DNA of 64,000 nucleotides from Streptomyces sp. MA5143a (GCF_900290235.1 NZ_OLMK01000026.1:124001-188000), one strand, 5' to 3'; counted from the stretch's first letter, positions 47,010 to 56,314 are shown. Notes: generated by a model not told the origin, from the sequence alone. Made by a program: numbers and translations.

Positions 47010-49673
47010 ATGAGCGAGCACCGTCGCAAACCGCCGCAGCCGCAGGGAGGCGGACGTGCCGCGGCCAGACGCGGCCAATCGGCGCCCTCCGGCCGCCGCG
47101 CTGCACCGCGGGGCACCAATGGGTCACTTTCCGAGACCTATGGGGCGGGAGGTGATGACTTTCCCCACGAGGGGCGTGCAGCGGCCCGACGGGCGGCGCA
47201 GAGAAGCACCGGCACCGGTGGCAGCCGCCGGAGAGCGGTCGAGCCCGCAGGGCGTGGACCGGGTCGGGGCCGGGGACGGCCCGCTCCTCCCGGTAAGAAG
47301 CGCTTCATCGACTATCCACGCGCCGGCAAGTACGGGGCCATGCGGTGGATGCCGTCCTGGCGCCAGGTGACGGCGGTCTTCATCGGGTTCTTCGGTTGCC
47401 TCGTGGCGGCCGCCGGTATCGGGTACGCCGTCGTCGCGGTGCCCAACCCGGCCGAGGCGGCGACGGCGCAGAACAACGTCTACTACTGGTCCGACGGCAC
47501 GCAGATGGTCGCGACGGGTGGTGAGGTCAACCGCCAGATCATCGCCTACGAGAAGATCCCCAAGGCGATGCGCTACGCGGTCATGTCGGCCGAGAACAAG
47601 ACGTTCGAGACGGACAGCGGCGTCGACCCCATGGGTATCGCCCGCGCGGTCGTCAACATGGCCAAGGGCGGTCAGACGCAGGGTGGCTCCACCATCACCC
47701 AGCAGTACGTCAAGAACGCCATGCTCGACGACCAGTCGCAGACCCTCTCCCGAAAGGTGAAGGAACTCTTCATCTCGGTGAAGGTGGGCGCCTCCGTCGA
47801 GAAGGAAGACATCATGCGCGGCTACCTGAACACGGCCTACTTCGGTCGTGGCGCCTACGGCCTTCAGGCAGCCGCCCGCACGTACTTCGGCCAGGACGCC
47901 GAGAAGCTCAACCCGAGTCAGTGCGCCTTCCTCGCCGCCATTCTCAAGGGCGCGACGTACTACGACCCGGCCGGAGCGACGTCGATCGACCCCGCAGCGA
48001 CGCCCGAGGCGAACACCAAGCGGGCCACGAACCGCTGGCGATGGATCCTCGACGAGATGGTCAAGGACAAGCGCCTCGCGCCGGGTACGCGGGCCAAGTA
48101 CGAGGACTTCCCCCGGATCGAGCGGCCCAGGTCCAACGCCCAGCTGGGCGGGCAGATTGGCTACCTCGTCGACACGGCCAAGGGCTACATCCTCAACAAC
48201 ACCGACATCACGCCGAAGGCCCTCGAGCAGGGCGGCTACGAGATCCACACGACCTTCGACAAGAACAAGGTCAAGGAACTCGAGGCGGCTGTGAAGAAGG
48301 TGCGCAAGGAGCACATCAAGCCCAAGCTGCGGCCGCAGACGGACACGCATGTGCAGTTCGGCGGGGCGTCGGTGAATCCGAAGTCGGGCGCCATCGAGGC
48401 GATCTACGGCGGTGAGGACGCCACCAAGCACTTCACCAACAACGCCGACGTGACCGGTGCACAGGTCGGTTCGACGTTCAAGCCCTTCGTCCTGGCGGCA
48501 GCCATGACCTGGGGCAAGCGCGACCCCGATCTGGATCCGGAGCAGGCGCAGGACGAGCGCACCATCGTCTCCCCGAAGAGCCTCTACAGCGGCAAGAACA
48601 ACCTCAAGATCGAGGACTACGACGGCACCGTCTGGACCAACGAAGAGGGCAAGGAGTGGCTGCAGGCCAACGACGGCGACGAGTCGTACGGCAGCGCGCC
48701 GAAGTACCAGATCGACCTGCGTGAGGCGATGCGGGTCTCGGCGAACTCCGCCTTCGTCCAGCTGGGCATGGACGTCGGTCTCGACCGGGTGAAGGAAGCG
48801 GCCATCGAGGCGGGCCTCAAGAAGGACAGCCTGACAGGCACCAGCTTCCCGTCGTTCTCGATCGGTATTTCCGACCCCAGCGCCATCCGTATGGCGGGCT
48901 CGTACGCGACCTTCGCCGCCAGCGGCAAGCAGAACGACCCGTTCTCCGTCAGCAAGGTCGAGTACGAGGGCCTGACGAAGTTCGACCACGAGGAAATCGC
49001 CTCCCCCAAGGAGGCATTCACCCCGGATGTCGCCGACAACGTCACCGACGTCCTCAAGACCGTCGTCGACAAGGGAACCGGTACATCGGCCCAGCTGGCC
49101 GGCCGCGAGGTCGCCGGCAAGACCGGTACCACCGACGGCAACAAGTCGGCCTGGTTCGTCGGGTACACCCCCCAACTGTCGACCGCGATCAGCATGTACC
49201 GCATGGACGACGACGAGTCCAACAAGAACCGCACGTTCTTGGAGATGTACGGCACGGGTGGCCAGAAGACGATTCATGGTGCCTCGTTCCCGGCCGAGAT
49301 CTGGCACGACTACATGGAGGACGCGCTCAAGAACGTGCCTCCGAAGGCGTTCCCGGAGCCGCAGCCCATCGGTGTCATCGTCAACGACGACCCGGACCCG
49401 ACGCCGACTCCCTCGGTGGAGGAGAGCCCGGAGGAGAGCCCGGAGCCATCGCCGTCGCCGTCCCAGAGCGAGCCCGTCGTTCCGTCGCCGACGCCCAGTG
49501 ACAAGCCCTGCAAGAACCCGTTCGACCCGACCTGCCAGGACACCGGCGGTACGGACACAGGGGGCACGGACACCGGCGGAACGGACGGCGGGGTGACACC
49601 AACCCCGACCGAACCGGAAGACGACACAAGAGGTAATCAGAACGGGGGTCTCTTCGGAGGACCCGCCGGATAG
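47010..49673 (+). CDS. class A penicillin-binding protein (bifunctional transglycosylase/transpeptidase)
   Basis: 887 aa. A basic, Gly/Arg-rich cytoplasmic head (about 1-115), a signal anchor (about 120-145, VFIGFFGCLVAAAGIGYAVV), a GT51 glycosyltransferase domain with SAENKTFETDSGVD and GGSTITQQYVKN, and a transpeptidase domain with STFK (about 487), SAN (about 577) and KTGTT (about 704). A Pro/Ser/Glu tail with TGGTD repeats ends the protein. It polymerises and crosslinks peptidoglycan. The ATG at 47010 is chosen because GAGGAG lies 11 nt upstream. A class A PBP near ino1 and padR is conserved in Streptomyces (also ponA-like near this end in mycobacteria). Confidence 0.96.
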   Translation: MSEHRRKPPQPQGGGRAAARRGQSAPSGRRAAPRGTNGSLSETYGAGGDDFPHEGRAAARRAAQRSTGTGGSRRRAVEPAGRGPGRGRGRPAPPGKKRFIDYPRAGKYGAMRWMPSWRQVTAVFIGFFGCLVAAAGIGYAVVAVPNPAEAATAQNNVYYWSDGTQMVATGGEVNRQIIAYEKIPKAMRYAVMSAENKTFETDSGVDPMGIARAVVNMAKGGQTQGGSTITQQYVKNAMLDDQSQTLSRKVKELFISVKVGASVEKEDIMRGYLNTAYFGRGAYGLQAAARTYFGQDAEKLNPSQCAFLAAILKGATYYDPAGATSIDPAATPEANTKRATNRWRWILDEMVKDKRLAPGTRAKYEDFPRIERPRSNAQLGGQIGYLVDTAKGYILNNTDITPKALEQGGYEIHTTFDKNKVKELEAAVKKVRKEHIKPKLRPQTDTHVQFGGASVNPKSGAIEAIYGGEDATKHFTNNADVTGAQVGSTFKPFVLAAAMTWGKRDPDLDPEQAQDERTIVSPKSLYSGKNNLKIEDYDGTVWTNEEGKEWLQANDGDESYGSAPKYQIDLREAMRVSANSAFVQLGMDVGLDRVKEAAIEAGLKKDSLTGTSFPSFSIGISDPSAIRMAGSYATFAASGKQNDPFSVSKVEYEGLTKFDHEEIASPKEAFTPDVADNVTDVLKTVVDKGTGTSAQLAGREVAGKTGTTDGNKSAWFVGYTPQLSTAISMYRMDDDESNKNRTFLEMYGTGGQKTIHGASFPAEIWHDYMEDALKNVPPKAFPEPQPIGVIVNDDPDPTPTPSVEESPEESPEPSPSPSQSEPVVPSPTPSDKPCKNPFDPTCQDTGGTDTGGTDTGGTDGGVTPTPTEPEDDTRGNQNGGLFGGPAG

Positions 49674-49694
49674 CTCTTCGTCCCGGTAGAGGGT

Positions 49695-49708
49695 GTTTCA
49701 CGTGAAAC
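49695..49708. promoter_or_regulatory. parS: parS (pair member 1)
   Basis: Perfect palindrome 21 bp after the PBP stop codon and directly abutting the PBP terminator stem at 49709. Confidence 0.95.
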
Positions 49709-49743
49709 AAGGGCCGCCGCACCGCTGAGGTGCGGCGGCCCTT
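49709..49743 (+). terminator. PBP gene terminator
   Basis: 15-bp perfect stem AAGGGCCGCCGCACC/GGTGCGGCGGCCCTT with a 5-nt loop, followed by CTCG; begins at the base after a parS. Confidence 0.85.
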
Positions 49744-49782
49744 CTCGTGTGCGGCGGCGGGAGAGCGGGTGCTCAAGAGGCT

Positions 49783-49796
49783 GTTTCACGTGAAAC
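49783..49796. promoter_or_regulatory. parS: parS (pair member 2)
   Basis: Perfect palindrome, 88 bp from the site at 49695, in the promoter region of the GT87-like gene. Confidence 0.95.
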
Positions 49797-49868
49797 ACCG
49801 GCTATCCCGGACAGCTGGATGCGGCGGTCCTCGGCGTAGTCCCGGGCACGTACGGCAGGATGTGCGGC

Positions 49869-51368
49869 ATGCCCAGTGCGGAGACGACGCGAATGAGCGT
49901 GGACGAGCCGGAGCCGGTGCGGCCGACCAAGGAGGACGAGGTCGCTGCGGCCGGCAGCGAGCTGATCGGCGGCCCCATCGGGCGACGTGCACTGCTCGGG
50001 ACGTCCTGGTGGAGCCCGGTCCGGGTCGTCGCCCTCGTCGCGATCGGCATGTTCGCGCTGGGCATGGTGCAGAAGCTGCCCTGCTACGACGGCGCCTGGT
50101 TCTTCGGGGCCAGCTCCCAGTACACCCACGCCTGCTACTCGGACATCCCCCACCTCTATCAGGGGCGCGGCTTCGCCGACGGGCTGGTGCCGTACTTCGA
50201 CAAGATCCCCGGCGACATGGAGTACCTCGAGTACCCGGTGCTGACCGGTGTCTTCATGGAGGTCGCCGCGTGGCTCACCCCGGGCAGCGGCACCATCCAG
50301 GAACAAGAGCAGTGGTACTGGATGGTCAACGCAGGCATGCTGATGGCCTGCGCGGCGGTCATCGCCGTGTGCTCCGCCCGCATCCACCGCCGGCGCCCCT
50401 GGGACGGCCTTCTGGTGGCCCTGGCGCCGGCGTTCGCTCTGACGGCCACCATCAACTGGGATCTTCTCGCCGTGGCCCTGCTGGCGGCCGCGATGCTGAT
50501 GTGGTCGCGTCAGCGCCCTCTCGCCTTCGGTGTGCTGATCGGGCTCGCCACAGCCGCCAAGTTCTACCCGTTCCTACTGCTCGGCCCGCTCTTCGTCCTG
50601 TGCTGGCGAGCGGGCAAGTGGCGCGAGTTCGGGACCGCGCTCCTCGGCGCGGTCGGCGCCTGGCTCGCGGTGAACCTCCCCGTGATGCTCCTGGCGCCCG
50701 ACGGCTGGGCGAAGTTCTACCGCTTCAGTCAGGAACGAGGAGTCGACTTCGGCTCGGCCTTCCTCGTCATCTCACAGCGGATGAACATCCAGATCGCCCC
50801 CGAGACGGCGAACGCGTACGCGATGATCGCCATGCTCCTCATCTGCGGCGGCATCACCGCACTGGCGCTGACCGCTCCACGGCGTCCGCGCTTCGCCCAA
50901 CTGGCCTTCCTGATCGTGGCGGCCTTCATCCTCACCAACAAGGTCTACTCACCGCAGTACGTGCTCTGGCTGGTGCCGTTGGCCGCGCTGGCCCGGCCCC
51001 GCTGGCGCGACTTCCTCATCTGGCAGGCCTGCGAAGTCGTGTACTACCTGGGGATCTGGCTGTACCTCGCGTACACGACGAGCGGAGAGGCCCACAAGGG
51101 ACTGCCTCCCGAGGGCTACCACGTGGCGATCATGGCCCATCTGCTGGGGACGCTGTACCTGTGCGTCATCGTCGTACGCGACATCTTCATGCCGGAGCGG
51201 GACATGGTGCGCCGCACTGGTGACGACGACCCGTCCGGCGGCGTGCTGGACGGCGCGGAAGACGTGCACGTTTACGGTGCCGCCGCCCGTCCCGCGCGGC
51301 ACGCGGCGCACTTCGACGGCCCCCTTGTCGAGTGGGGCAGCCAGGACTCCATGGACCGTTCGCCCTGA
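49869..51368 (+). CDS. GT87/DUF2029-like polytopic membrane glycosyltransferase
   Basis: 499 aa, about 10 transmembrane helices after a 45-residue cytoplasmic start. Motifs PYFDKIPGDMEYLEYPVLTG, TINWDLLAVALL, GLATAAKFYPFLLLGP and LTNKVYSPQYVLWLVPL resemble the DUF2029/GT87 polyprenyl-phosphate-dependent mannosyltransferase group of the GT-C type; the acidic residue in YDGAWFF or DMEYLEYP could be catalytic. The substrate is not known. The ATG at 49869 has AGGA 8 nt upstream; an ATG at 49893 with GGAG is equally good. Convergent with the alanine-racemase-like gene across a bidirectional terminator. Confidence 0.85.
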   Translation: MPSAETTRMSVDEPEPVRPTKEDEVAAAGSELIGGPIGRRALLGTSWWSPVRVVALVAIGMFALGMVQKLPCYDGAWFFGASSQYTHACYSDIPHLYQGRGFADGLVPYFDKIPGDMEYLEYPVLTGVFMEVAAWLTPGSGTIQEQEQWYWMVNAGMLMACAAVIAVCSARIHRRRPWDGLLVALAPAFALTATINWDLLAVALLAAAMLMWSRQRPLAFGVLIGLATAAKFYPFLLLGPLFVLCWRAGKWREFGTALLGAVGAWLAVNLPVMLLAPDGWAKFYRFSQERGVDFGSAFLVISQRMNIQIAPETANAYAMIAMLLICGGITALALTAPRRPRFAQLAFLIVAAFILTNKVYSPQYVLWLVPLAALARPRWRDFLIWQACEVVYYLGIWLYLAYTTSGEAHKGLPPEGYHVAIMAHLLGTLYLCVIVVRDIFMPERDMVRRTGDDDPSGGVLDGAEDVHVYGAAARPARHAAHFDGPLVEWGSQDSMDRSP

Positions 51369-51393
51369 GCGAACACGGCAGGTGAGGCACACG

Positions 51394-51428
51394 AAAGGCC
51401 GTGCACGGGATTCCCGTACACGGCCTTT
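51394..51428. terminator. bidirectional terminator
   Basis: Arms AAAGGCCGTG-c-ACGGG and CCCGT-a-CACGGCCTTT (one mismatch, 3-nt loop) with A/T runs on both ends, between two convergent genes. Confidence 0.85.
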
Positions 51429-51486
51429 CACATGGCTGCGGCTTGCGGCCCCGCCCGGAACCGCGTGGGGGCCGGGCGGGCATGGC

Positions 51487-52518
51487 TCAGCGGTCGACGA
51501 TCCGGTCGAACTGAGTGGTGGTGTGCCGCAGATGGGCCACCAGCTCCTCGCCGACCTGCGGCTCGGGCGCGTCCGAGGGAACGAAGAGGATCGACACCTG
51601 CATGTGCGGCGGCTCCGCGAACCAACGCTGCTTGCCACCCCAGACGAACGGAGAAAGGTTCCGGTTGACCGTCGCGAGGCCGGCTCGGGCGACACCCTTG
51701 GCGCGCGGCATGACGCCGTGCAGGGCCTTGGGGGCCTCCAGCCCCACCCCGTGCGACGTGCCGCCCGCCACGACCACCAGGAAGCCGTCCGAGGCCGCCT
51801 TCTGCTGCCGGTATCCGAAGCGGTCGCCCTTGGAGACACGCGTGACGTCCAGGACTGCTCCGCGGTACTCGGTGGCCTCGTGGTCCCCCAGCCACAGCCG
51901 GGTGCCGATGCGGGCGCGGAAGCGAGTCTGCGGGAACTGCTGCTGCAACCGGGCGAGGTCCTCGGCCTTGAGGTGGCTGACGAACATCGTGTGCAGCGGC
52001 AGACGGGCCGCGCGCAGGCGGTCCATCCAGCCGATGACCTCCTCGACGGCGTCGGAGCCGTCGGTGCGGTCCAGCGGCAGGTGGATGGCGAAGCCCTCCA
52101 GACGCACGTTCTCTATGGCGGCGTGGAGTTGGGGCAGTTCCTGCTCGCTCACGCCGTGCCGCTTCATCGAGGACATGACCTCAATGACCACGCGGGCACC
52201 CACGAGGCCGTAGACGCCGTCGACCGACGACACGGAACGGATCACGCGGTCGGGCAGGGGGACGGGCTCCTCGGCCCGTCGGTACGGCGTCAGCACCAGC
52301 AGGTCACCGCTGAACCAGTCCTTGATCCGGGCCGCCTCGTACGTCGTGCCGACGGCGAGGACGTCCGCGCCGAGGCGCGTGGCTTCTTCCGCCAGCTTCT
52401 CGTGCCCGAAGCCGTAGCCGTTGCCCTTGCATACGGGGACGAGTCCCGGGAACTGCTCCTGAACGTGCTTGTGGTGTGCCCGCCAGCGCGCGGTGTCGAC
52501 GTAGAGCGTGAGCGCCAT
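51487..52518 (-). CDS. alanine racemase-like PLP-fold protein
   Basis: 343 aa. The N-terminal fold III PLP-barrel of alanine racemase is recognisable, with the PLP lysine candidate Lys31 in VCKGNGYGFGHEKLA, GTRLWLGDHEA and SKGDRFGYRQQKA (compare the GYGDG-like loop). It is shorter than true Alr (about 370-390 aa) and lacks an obvious catalytic Tyr-containing C-terminal beta domain. It lies upstream of nothing but next to femX, both on the minus strand and 65 bp apart, so a peptidoglycan-related role such as amino-acid racemisation or PLP handling is plausible. It is not safe to call it the essential alr. ATG at 52518; weak ribosome-binding site. Confidence 0.75.
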   Translation of the reverse strand: MALTLYVDTARWRAHHKHVQEQFPGLVPVCKGNGYGFGHEKLAEEATRLGADVLAVGTTYEAARIKDWFSGDLLVLTPYRRAEEPVPLPDRVIRSVSSVDGVYGLVGARVVIEVMSSMKRHGVSEQELPQLHAAIENVRLEGFAIHLPLDRTDGSDAVEEVIGWMDRLRAARLPLHTMFVSHLKAEDLARLQQQFPQTRFRARIGTRLWLGDHEATEYRGAVLDVTRVSKGDRFGYRQQKAASDGFLVVVAGGTSHGVGLEAPKALHGVMPRAKGVARAGLATVNRNLSPFVWGGKQRWFAEPPHMQVSILFVPSDAPEPQVGEELVAHLRHTTTQFDRIVDR

Positions 52519-52583
52519 GGCCGGTCCCGGAACCTTTCTCGTGGCTGCGGTGTATCAGAGGTATGGAAGCAAAAACGGGGGAG

Positions 52584-53705
52584 TCAGCGGCGCGACATGT
52601 AGATGTCGAGCGCCTTGTGGAGCAGCTTGTTGAGCGGGAAGTCCCACTCACCGAGGTACTCGGCGGCCTGGCCGCCCGTGCCCACCTTGAACTGGATCAG
52701 GCCGAAGAGGTGGTCCGTCTCGTCGAGCGAATCGGAGATCCCGCGCAGGTCGTAGACGGTCGCGCCGAGGGCGTAGGCGTCGCGCAGCATGCGCCACTGC
52801 ATCGCGTTCGAGGGCCGGACCTCACGGCCGATGTTGTCCGAGGCGCCGTACGAGTACCAGACGTGCCCACCGACGACCAGCATCGTCGCGGCGGACAGGT
52901 TCACGCCGTCGTGCCGCGCGAAGTAGAGCCGCATGCGGTTGGGGTCCTCGGTGTTGAGGGCCGTCCACATGCGCTGGAAGTACGACAGCGGGCGGGGCCG
53001 GAAGCGGTCGCGGACAGCGGTGATCTCGTACAGCCGCTGCCACTCCTCCAAGTCGTGGTAGCCACCCTGGACGACCTCGACGCCGGCCTTCTCGGCCTTC
53101 TTGATGTTGCGGCGCCACAACTGGTTGAAGTTCTTGTGGACCTCTTCGAGGGACCGGTTCGCCAGCGGCACCTGGTAGACGTAGCGGGGCTGTACGTCAC
53201 CGAAGCCGGCCCCGCCGTCCTCGCCCTGCTGCCAGCCCATGCGGCGCAGTTTGTCGGCGACCTCGAAGGCACGGGGCTCGATGAAGTCGGCCTCGATGTC
53301 GCGCAGCCGCTTCACATCCGGGTCCTGGATGCCCTTCTTGATGGAGGTGGCCTCCCAGCGCCGGATGATCACCGGCGGGCCCATCTTCACCGAGAAGGCG
53401 CCCTGGTTCTTCAGATGCGCGAGCATCGGTTCGAGCCAGTCGGTGAGGTTCGGCGCGAACCAGTTGATGACCGGGCCCTCGGGCAGGTAGGCCAGATAGC
53501 GCTTGATCTTGGGAAGCTGGCGGTACAGCACCAGGCCGGCGCCGACCATCTCACCGGTCTTGTCGTCGAACCACCCGAGGTTCTCGGAGCGCCACTCGGC
53601 CTTGACGTCGGCCCAGGCCGGGACCTGCATGTGGCTGGCCGAGGGCAGGCTCTGGATGTACGCCAGATGCTGCTCTCGGCTGATCGTCCTCAGGGTCAGG
53701 CTCAT
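52584..53705 (-). CDS. femX: FemX-type peptidoglycan bridge aminoacyltransferase
   Basis: 373 aa. FemABX family, two GNAT-like subdomains with a helical arm. WADVKAEWRSENLGWFDD, LPEGPVINWF, FNQLWRRNIKKAEKAGVEV, SYGASDNIGREVRPSNAMQWRMLRDA and YDLRGISDSLDETDHLFGLIQFKVGTGG are conserved. FemX uses aminoacyl-tRNA to add the first bridge residue (Gly in Streptomyces, whose LL-diaminopimelate peptidoglycan has a single glycine bridge) to lipid II; this gene is known to be essential in S. coelicolor. The ATG at 53705 is supported by GAGGAG and starts at the conserved MSLTLRTISREQHLAYI. Confidence 0.93.
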   Translation of the reverse strand: MSLTLRTISREQHLAYIQSLPSASHMQVPAWADVKAEWRSENLGWFDDKTGEMVGAGLVLYRQLPKIKRYLAYLPEGPVINWFAPNLTDWLEPMLAHLKNQGAFSVKMGPPVIIRRWEATSIKKGIQDPDVKRLRDIEADFIEPRAFEVADKLRRMGWQQGEDGGAGFGDVQPRYVYQVPLANRSLEEVHKNFNQLWRRNIKKAEKAGVEVVQGGYHDLEEWQRLYEITAVRDRFRPRPLSYFQRMWTALNTEDPNRMRLYFARHDGVNLSAATMLVVGGHVWYSYGASDNIGREVRPSNAMQWRMLRDAYALGATVYDLRGISDSLDETDHLFGLIQFKVGTGGQAAEYLGEWDFPLNKLLHKALDIYMSRR

Positions 53706-53811
53706 TCGGGGCGCTCCTCGGGCTGGTGTGTCCCCATGGGTACAAGGGCTCCGGCTCTCGCGCCGAAGCCTACTGCGCCCTGCGGGCACGCCGAATGGCC
53801 GCATGGGACCT

Positions 53812-53840
53812 GCGCCCCGGCCAAGGCACGGCCGGGGCGC
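53812..53840 (-). terminator. terminator downstream of the small membrane protein
   Basis: 11-bp perfect stem GCGCCCCGGCC/GGCCGGGGCGC with a 7-nt loop, between the 104-aa protein gene and femX on the minus strand. Confidence 0.65.
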
Positions 53841-53933
53841 CGGACGGTGCTATTCGGCCGCTTGGTCCGATGTGGGACGGCGGACAGCGCGAGGCACCGC
53901 CCGTCGTGTCGACCCTGCGGCCGCGGAGAAGAG

Positions 53934-54248
53934 TTAGCCGATGAGTCCGCCGAACAGACCTCCATGGGCCATGCCGAGGAAGAAGCCGACGGCCGAGGCA
54001 CCGAGACCCACGATCAGGCCGAAGCGCTCACGAGTCGTTTCCGAGATGAACTGCCCGTACGCGCCGGTCAGGATTCCCACCAGCCCCGTCCAGGAACTGA
54101 TCAGATGAAGGTGGTGGAACATCGCCGTGATGAAGGAGACCGCACCGAGGACGAGCGTCACGGCGAGCAGCGTGTCCTGCACGGGGTGGGGCTTGTCGTC
54201 GGTCGCGAACAGGGATCCGGCGATGTTGGGTCGCAATGTCTGTGCCAT
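53934..54248 (-). CDS. small polytopic membrane protein of unknown function
   Basis: 104 aa with three hydrophobic segments (about 25-45, 50-66, 77-100) and a glycine-rich end (GLGASAVGFFLGMAHGGLFGGLIG). It starts MAQTLRPNIAGSLFATDDKP. The histidine pair HHLH between helices 1 and 2 and a second His near the end could bind metal, but this is only an observation. AGGAGGTGCCCC directly precedes the ATG at 54248, an unusually strong signal. Divergent from the rpsF operon; a small inverted repeat (54287-54303) lies about 40 bp upstream. No function is recognised. Confidence 0.8.
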   Translation of the reverse strand: MAQTLRPNIAGSLFATDDKPHPVQDTLLAVTLVLGAVSFITAMFHHLHLISSWTGLVGILTGAYGQFISETTRERFGLIVGLGASAVGFFLGMAHGGLFGGLIG

Positions 54249-54286
54249 GGGGCACCTCCTGCGGAAGGCGGCGCATCGTAGCGCCA

Positions 54287-54303
54287 TACACACCCGATGT
54301 GTA
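54287..54303. promoter_or_regulatory. inverted repeat TACACA-N5-TGTGTA
   Basis: 6-bp arms around CCCGA, between the divergent 104-aa membrane protein gene and rpsF. The half-site resembles the TGTNNA core of many operators; the binding protein is unknown. Confidence 0.4.
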
Positions 54304-54512
54304 CAGATTGACGGTCACCACCGCCGAATTTCAACCGGAAGCGGGTGTGCGGGTAGTGTGTACCGTCTGCACCGGTGTCTGCCCAGGCCATGACAGTGGA
54401 TCCCAGTAGGGAACGTCGATTGTCAGTGGTGGCCGATACCGTTGCGTACGCATCACAACCCTCCTGCCACGGAACGACCGTGGCCGCTGAGTCCAAAGGA
54501 GGTGGGTTCCAC

Positions 54513-54803
54513 ATGCGTCACTACGAGGTGATGGTCATCCTCGACCCCGATCTCGAGGAGCGTGCTGTCTCCCCGCTGATCGAGAACTTCCTCTCCGTCG
54601 TCCGCGAGGGCAACGGAAAGGTCGAGAAGGTCGACACCTGGGGCCGTCGTCGTCTCGCGTACGAGATCAAGAAGAAGCCCGAGGGCATCTACTCGGTCAT
54701 CGACCTGCAGGCCGAGCCTGCGGTCGTCAAGGAGCTCGACCGCCAGATGAACCTGAACGAGTCGGTCCTCCGGACCAAGGTCCTCCGTCCCGAGACCCAC
54801 TGA
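54513..54803 (+). CDS. rpsF: ribosomal protein bS6
   Basis: 96 aa. Begins [22 protein letters not shown], contains [24 protein letters not shown] and ends [17 protein letters not shown], all characteristic of bS6, which pairs with bS18 in the 30S platform. The ATG at 54513 follows the near-perfect Shine-Dalgarno AAAGGAGGTG. First gene of the rpsF-ssb-rpsR-rplI operon. bS6-S18 can autoregulate this operon in some bacteria; no such mRNA structure was tested here. Confidence 0.98.
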   Translation: MRHYEVMVILDPDLEERAVSPLIENFLSVVREGNGKVEKVDTWGRRRLAYEIKKKPEGIYSVIDLQAEPAVVKELDRQMNLNESVLRTKVLRPETH

Positions 54804-54879
54804 GCCTTCCGCTCAGCTGATCTCGGGTTTCGAGTAGCAGCACCAGCAGCCAGCAGCAAACCCGCCGAGAGGTTCCCCC

Positions 54880-55467
54880 ATGGCAGGCGAGACCGTCATC
54901 ACGGTCGTCGGCAATCTTGTCGACGACCCCGAGCTGCGCTTCACCCCTTCCGGTGCGGCGGTCGCGAAGTTCCGTGTCGCGTCCACCCCCCGCACCTTCG
55001 ACCGCCAGACGAACGAGTGGAAGGACGGCGAAAGCCTGTTCCTGACCTGCTCGGTCTGGCGTCAGGCGGCGGAGAACGTCGCCGAGTCGCTCCAGCGAGG
55101 CATGCGCGTCATCGTGCAGGGCCGGCTGAAGCAGCGGTCCTACGAGGACCGTGAGGGCGTCAAGCGCACGGTCTACGAACTGGACGTGGAGGAAGTCGGC
55201 GCCAGCCTGCGCAATGCCACGGCCAAGGTCACCAAGACCGCCGGCCGAGGCGGCCAGGGTGGTTACGGCGGTGGCGGTGGCGGCGGCGGCCAGGGTGGCG
55301 GCGGCTGGGGCGGAGGCCCCGGCGGCGGCCAGCAGGGCGGCGGCGCTCCCGCTGACGACCCGTGGGCGACCAGCGCTCCCGCCGGTGGCAACCAGGGCGG
55401 CGGCGGTGGCGGCTGGGGCGGAGGCTCCGGCGGCGGTGGCGGCTACTCGGACGAGCCCCCCTTCTAG
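54880..55467 (+). CDS. ssb: single-stranded DNA-binding protein
   Basis: 195 aa. OB fold (1 to about 115) beginning [40 protein letters not shown], with [28 protein letters not shown] long Gly-rich linker (about 125-185, mostly GG with Q, W and A) and the acidic tip SDEPPF that recruits replication partners. It is the main SSB, located in the ribosomal operon; Streptomyces normally carries a second, SsbB, elsewhere. ATG at 54880 with GAGAGG. Confidence 0.97.
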   Translation: MAGETVITVVGNLVDDPELRFTPSGAAVAKFRVASTPRTFDRQTNEWKDGESLFLTCSVWRQAAENVAESLQRGMRVIVQGRLKQRSYEDREGVKRTVYELDVEEVGASLRNATAKVTKTAGRGGQGGYGGGGGGGGQGGGGWGGGPGGGQQGGGAPADDPWATSAPAGGNQGGGGGGWGGGSGGGGGYSDEPPF

Positions 55468-55550
55468 GACCGCTCGGACCGGGATCACCGGTCTGTCGGT
55501 CGAGGGCGGGGTCCGTACCCCACACTTCTTGATCACACAGGAGAAACACC

Positions 55551-55787
55551 ATGGCGAAGCCGCCTGTGCGCAAGCCGAAGAAGAAGGTCTGCGCTTTCTG
55601 CAAGGACAAGGTCACGTACGTGGACTACAAGGACACGAACATGCTGCGGAAGTTCATTTCCGACCGCGGCAAGATCCGTGCCCGCCGCGTGACCGGCAAC
55701 TGCACGCAGCACCAGCGTGACGTCGCCACGGCCGTCAAGAACAGCCGTGAGATGGCGCTGCTGCCCTACACGTCCACCGCGCGCTAA
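55551..55787 (+). CDS. rpsR: ribosomal protein bS18 (zinc-binding form)
   Basis: 78 aa. [21 protein letters not shown], then [42 protein letters not shown]. Cys14, Cys17, Cys51 and His54 form a CxxC-CxxH ribbon (the C+ form); Streptomyces usually holds a zinc-independent paralogue elsewhere under Zur control. ATG at 55551 with AGGAGA upstream. Third gene of the operon. Confidence 0.97.
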   Translation: MAKPPVRKPKKKVCAFCKDKVTYVDYKDTNMLRKFISDRGKIRARRVTGNCTQHQRDVATAVKNSREMALLPYTSTAR

Positions 55788-55805
55788 GGGAAGGGTGACA
55801 GACTC

Positions 55806-56252
55806 ATGAAGATCATCCTCACCCACGAGGTCTCCGGCCTCGGTGCTGCCGGCGACGTCGTCGACGTCAAGGACGGCTACGCTCGCAACTACCTGATCCC
55901 GCGGAAGTTCGCTATCCGCTGGACCAAGGGCGGCGAGAAGGACGTCGAGCAGATCCGTCGTGCTCGCAAGATCCACGAGATCCAGACCATCGAGCAGGCC
56001 AACCAGGTCAAGGGCCAGCTCGAGGCCGTCAAGGTCCGTCTGGCTGTCCGCTCCGGCGACGCCGGTCGTCTCTTCGGTTCCGTCACCCCGGCCGACATCG
56101 CTTCCGCGATCAAGGCTTCCGGTGGCCCCGAGGTCGACAAGCGCCGCATCGAGCTGGGCGCTCCGATCAAGACGCTGGGCTCTCACGAGACGTCCGTGCG
56201 TCTGCACCCCGAGGTTGCCGCCAAGGTCAACATCGAGGTCATCGCGGCCTAA
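55806..56252 (+). CDS. rplI: ribosomal protein bL9
   Basis: 148 aa. The bL9 start [37 protein letters not shown], the long connecting helix (about 42-74) and the C-terminal domain with [16 protein letters not shown] are intact. Length is standard. ATG at 55806, 18 bp after rpsR. Last gene of the operon, followed by a strong terminator. Confidence 0.98.
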   Translation: MKIILTHEVSGLGAAGDVVDVKDGYARNYLIPRKFAIRWTKGGEKDVEQIRRARKIHEIQTIEQANQVKGQLEAVKVRLAVRSGDAGRLFGSVTPADIASAIKASGGPEVDKRRIELGAPIKTLGSHETSVRLHPEVAAKVNIEVIAA

Positions 56253-56273
56253 GCGCTGCGTGCGATAAAGCAC

Positions 56274-56314
56274 CGTGTGGGGCCGCATCCTCTGAAGGGG
56301 TGCGGCCCCACACG
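56274..56314 (+). terminator. rpsF-rplI operon terminator
   Basis: 14-bp perfect stem CGTGTGGGGCCGCA/TGCGGCCCCACACG with a 13-nt loop, 22 bp after the rplI stop codon. Confidence 0.85.

Noticed and set aside
49550..49600. Repeats coding TGGTD in the PBP tail as a CRISPR-like or satellite array
   Set aside because: Only three in-frame copies of 15 bp without spacers; a simple coding repeat in a disordered tail.
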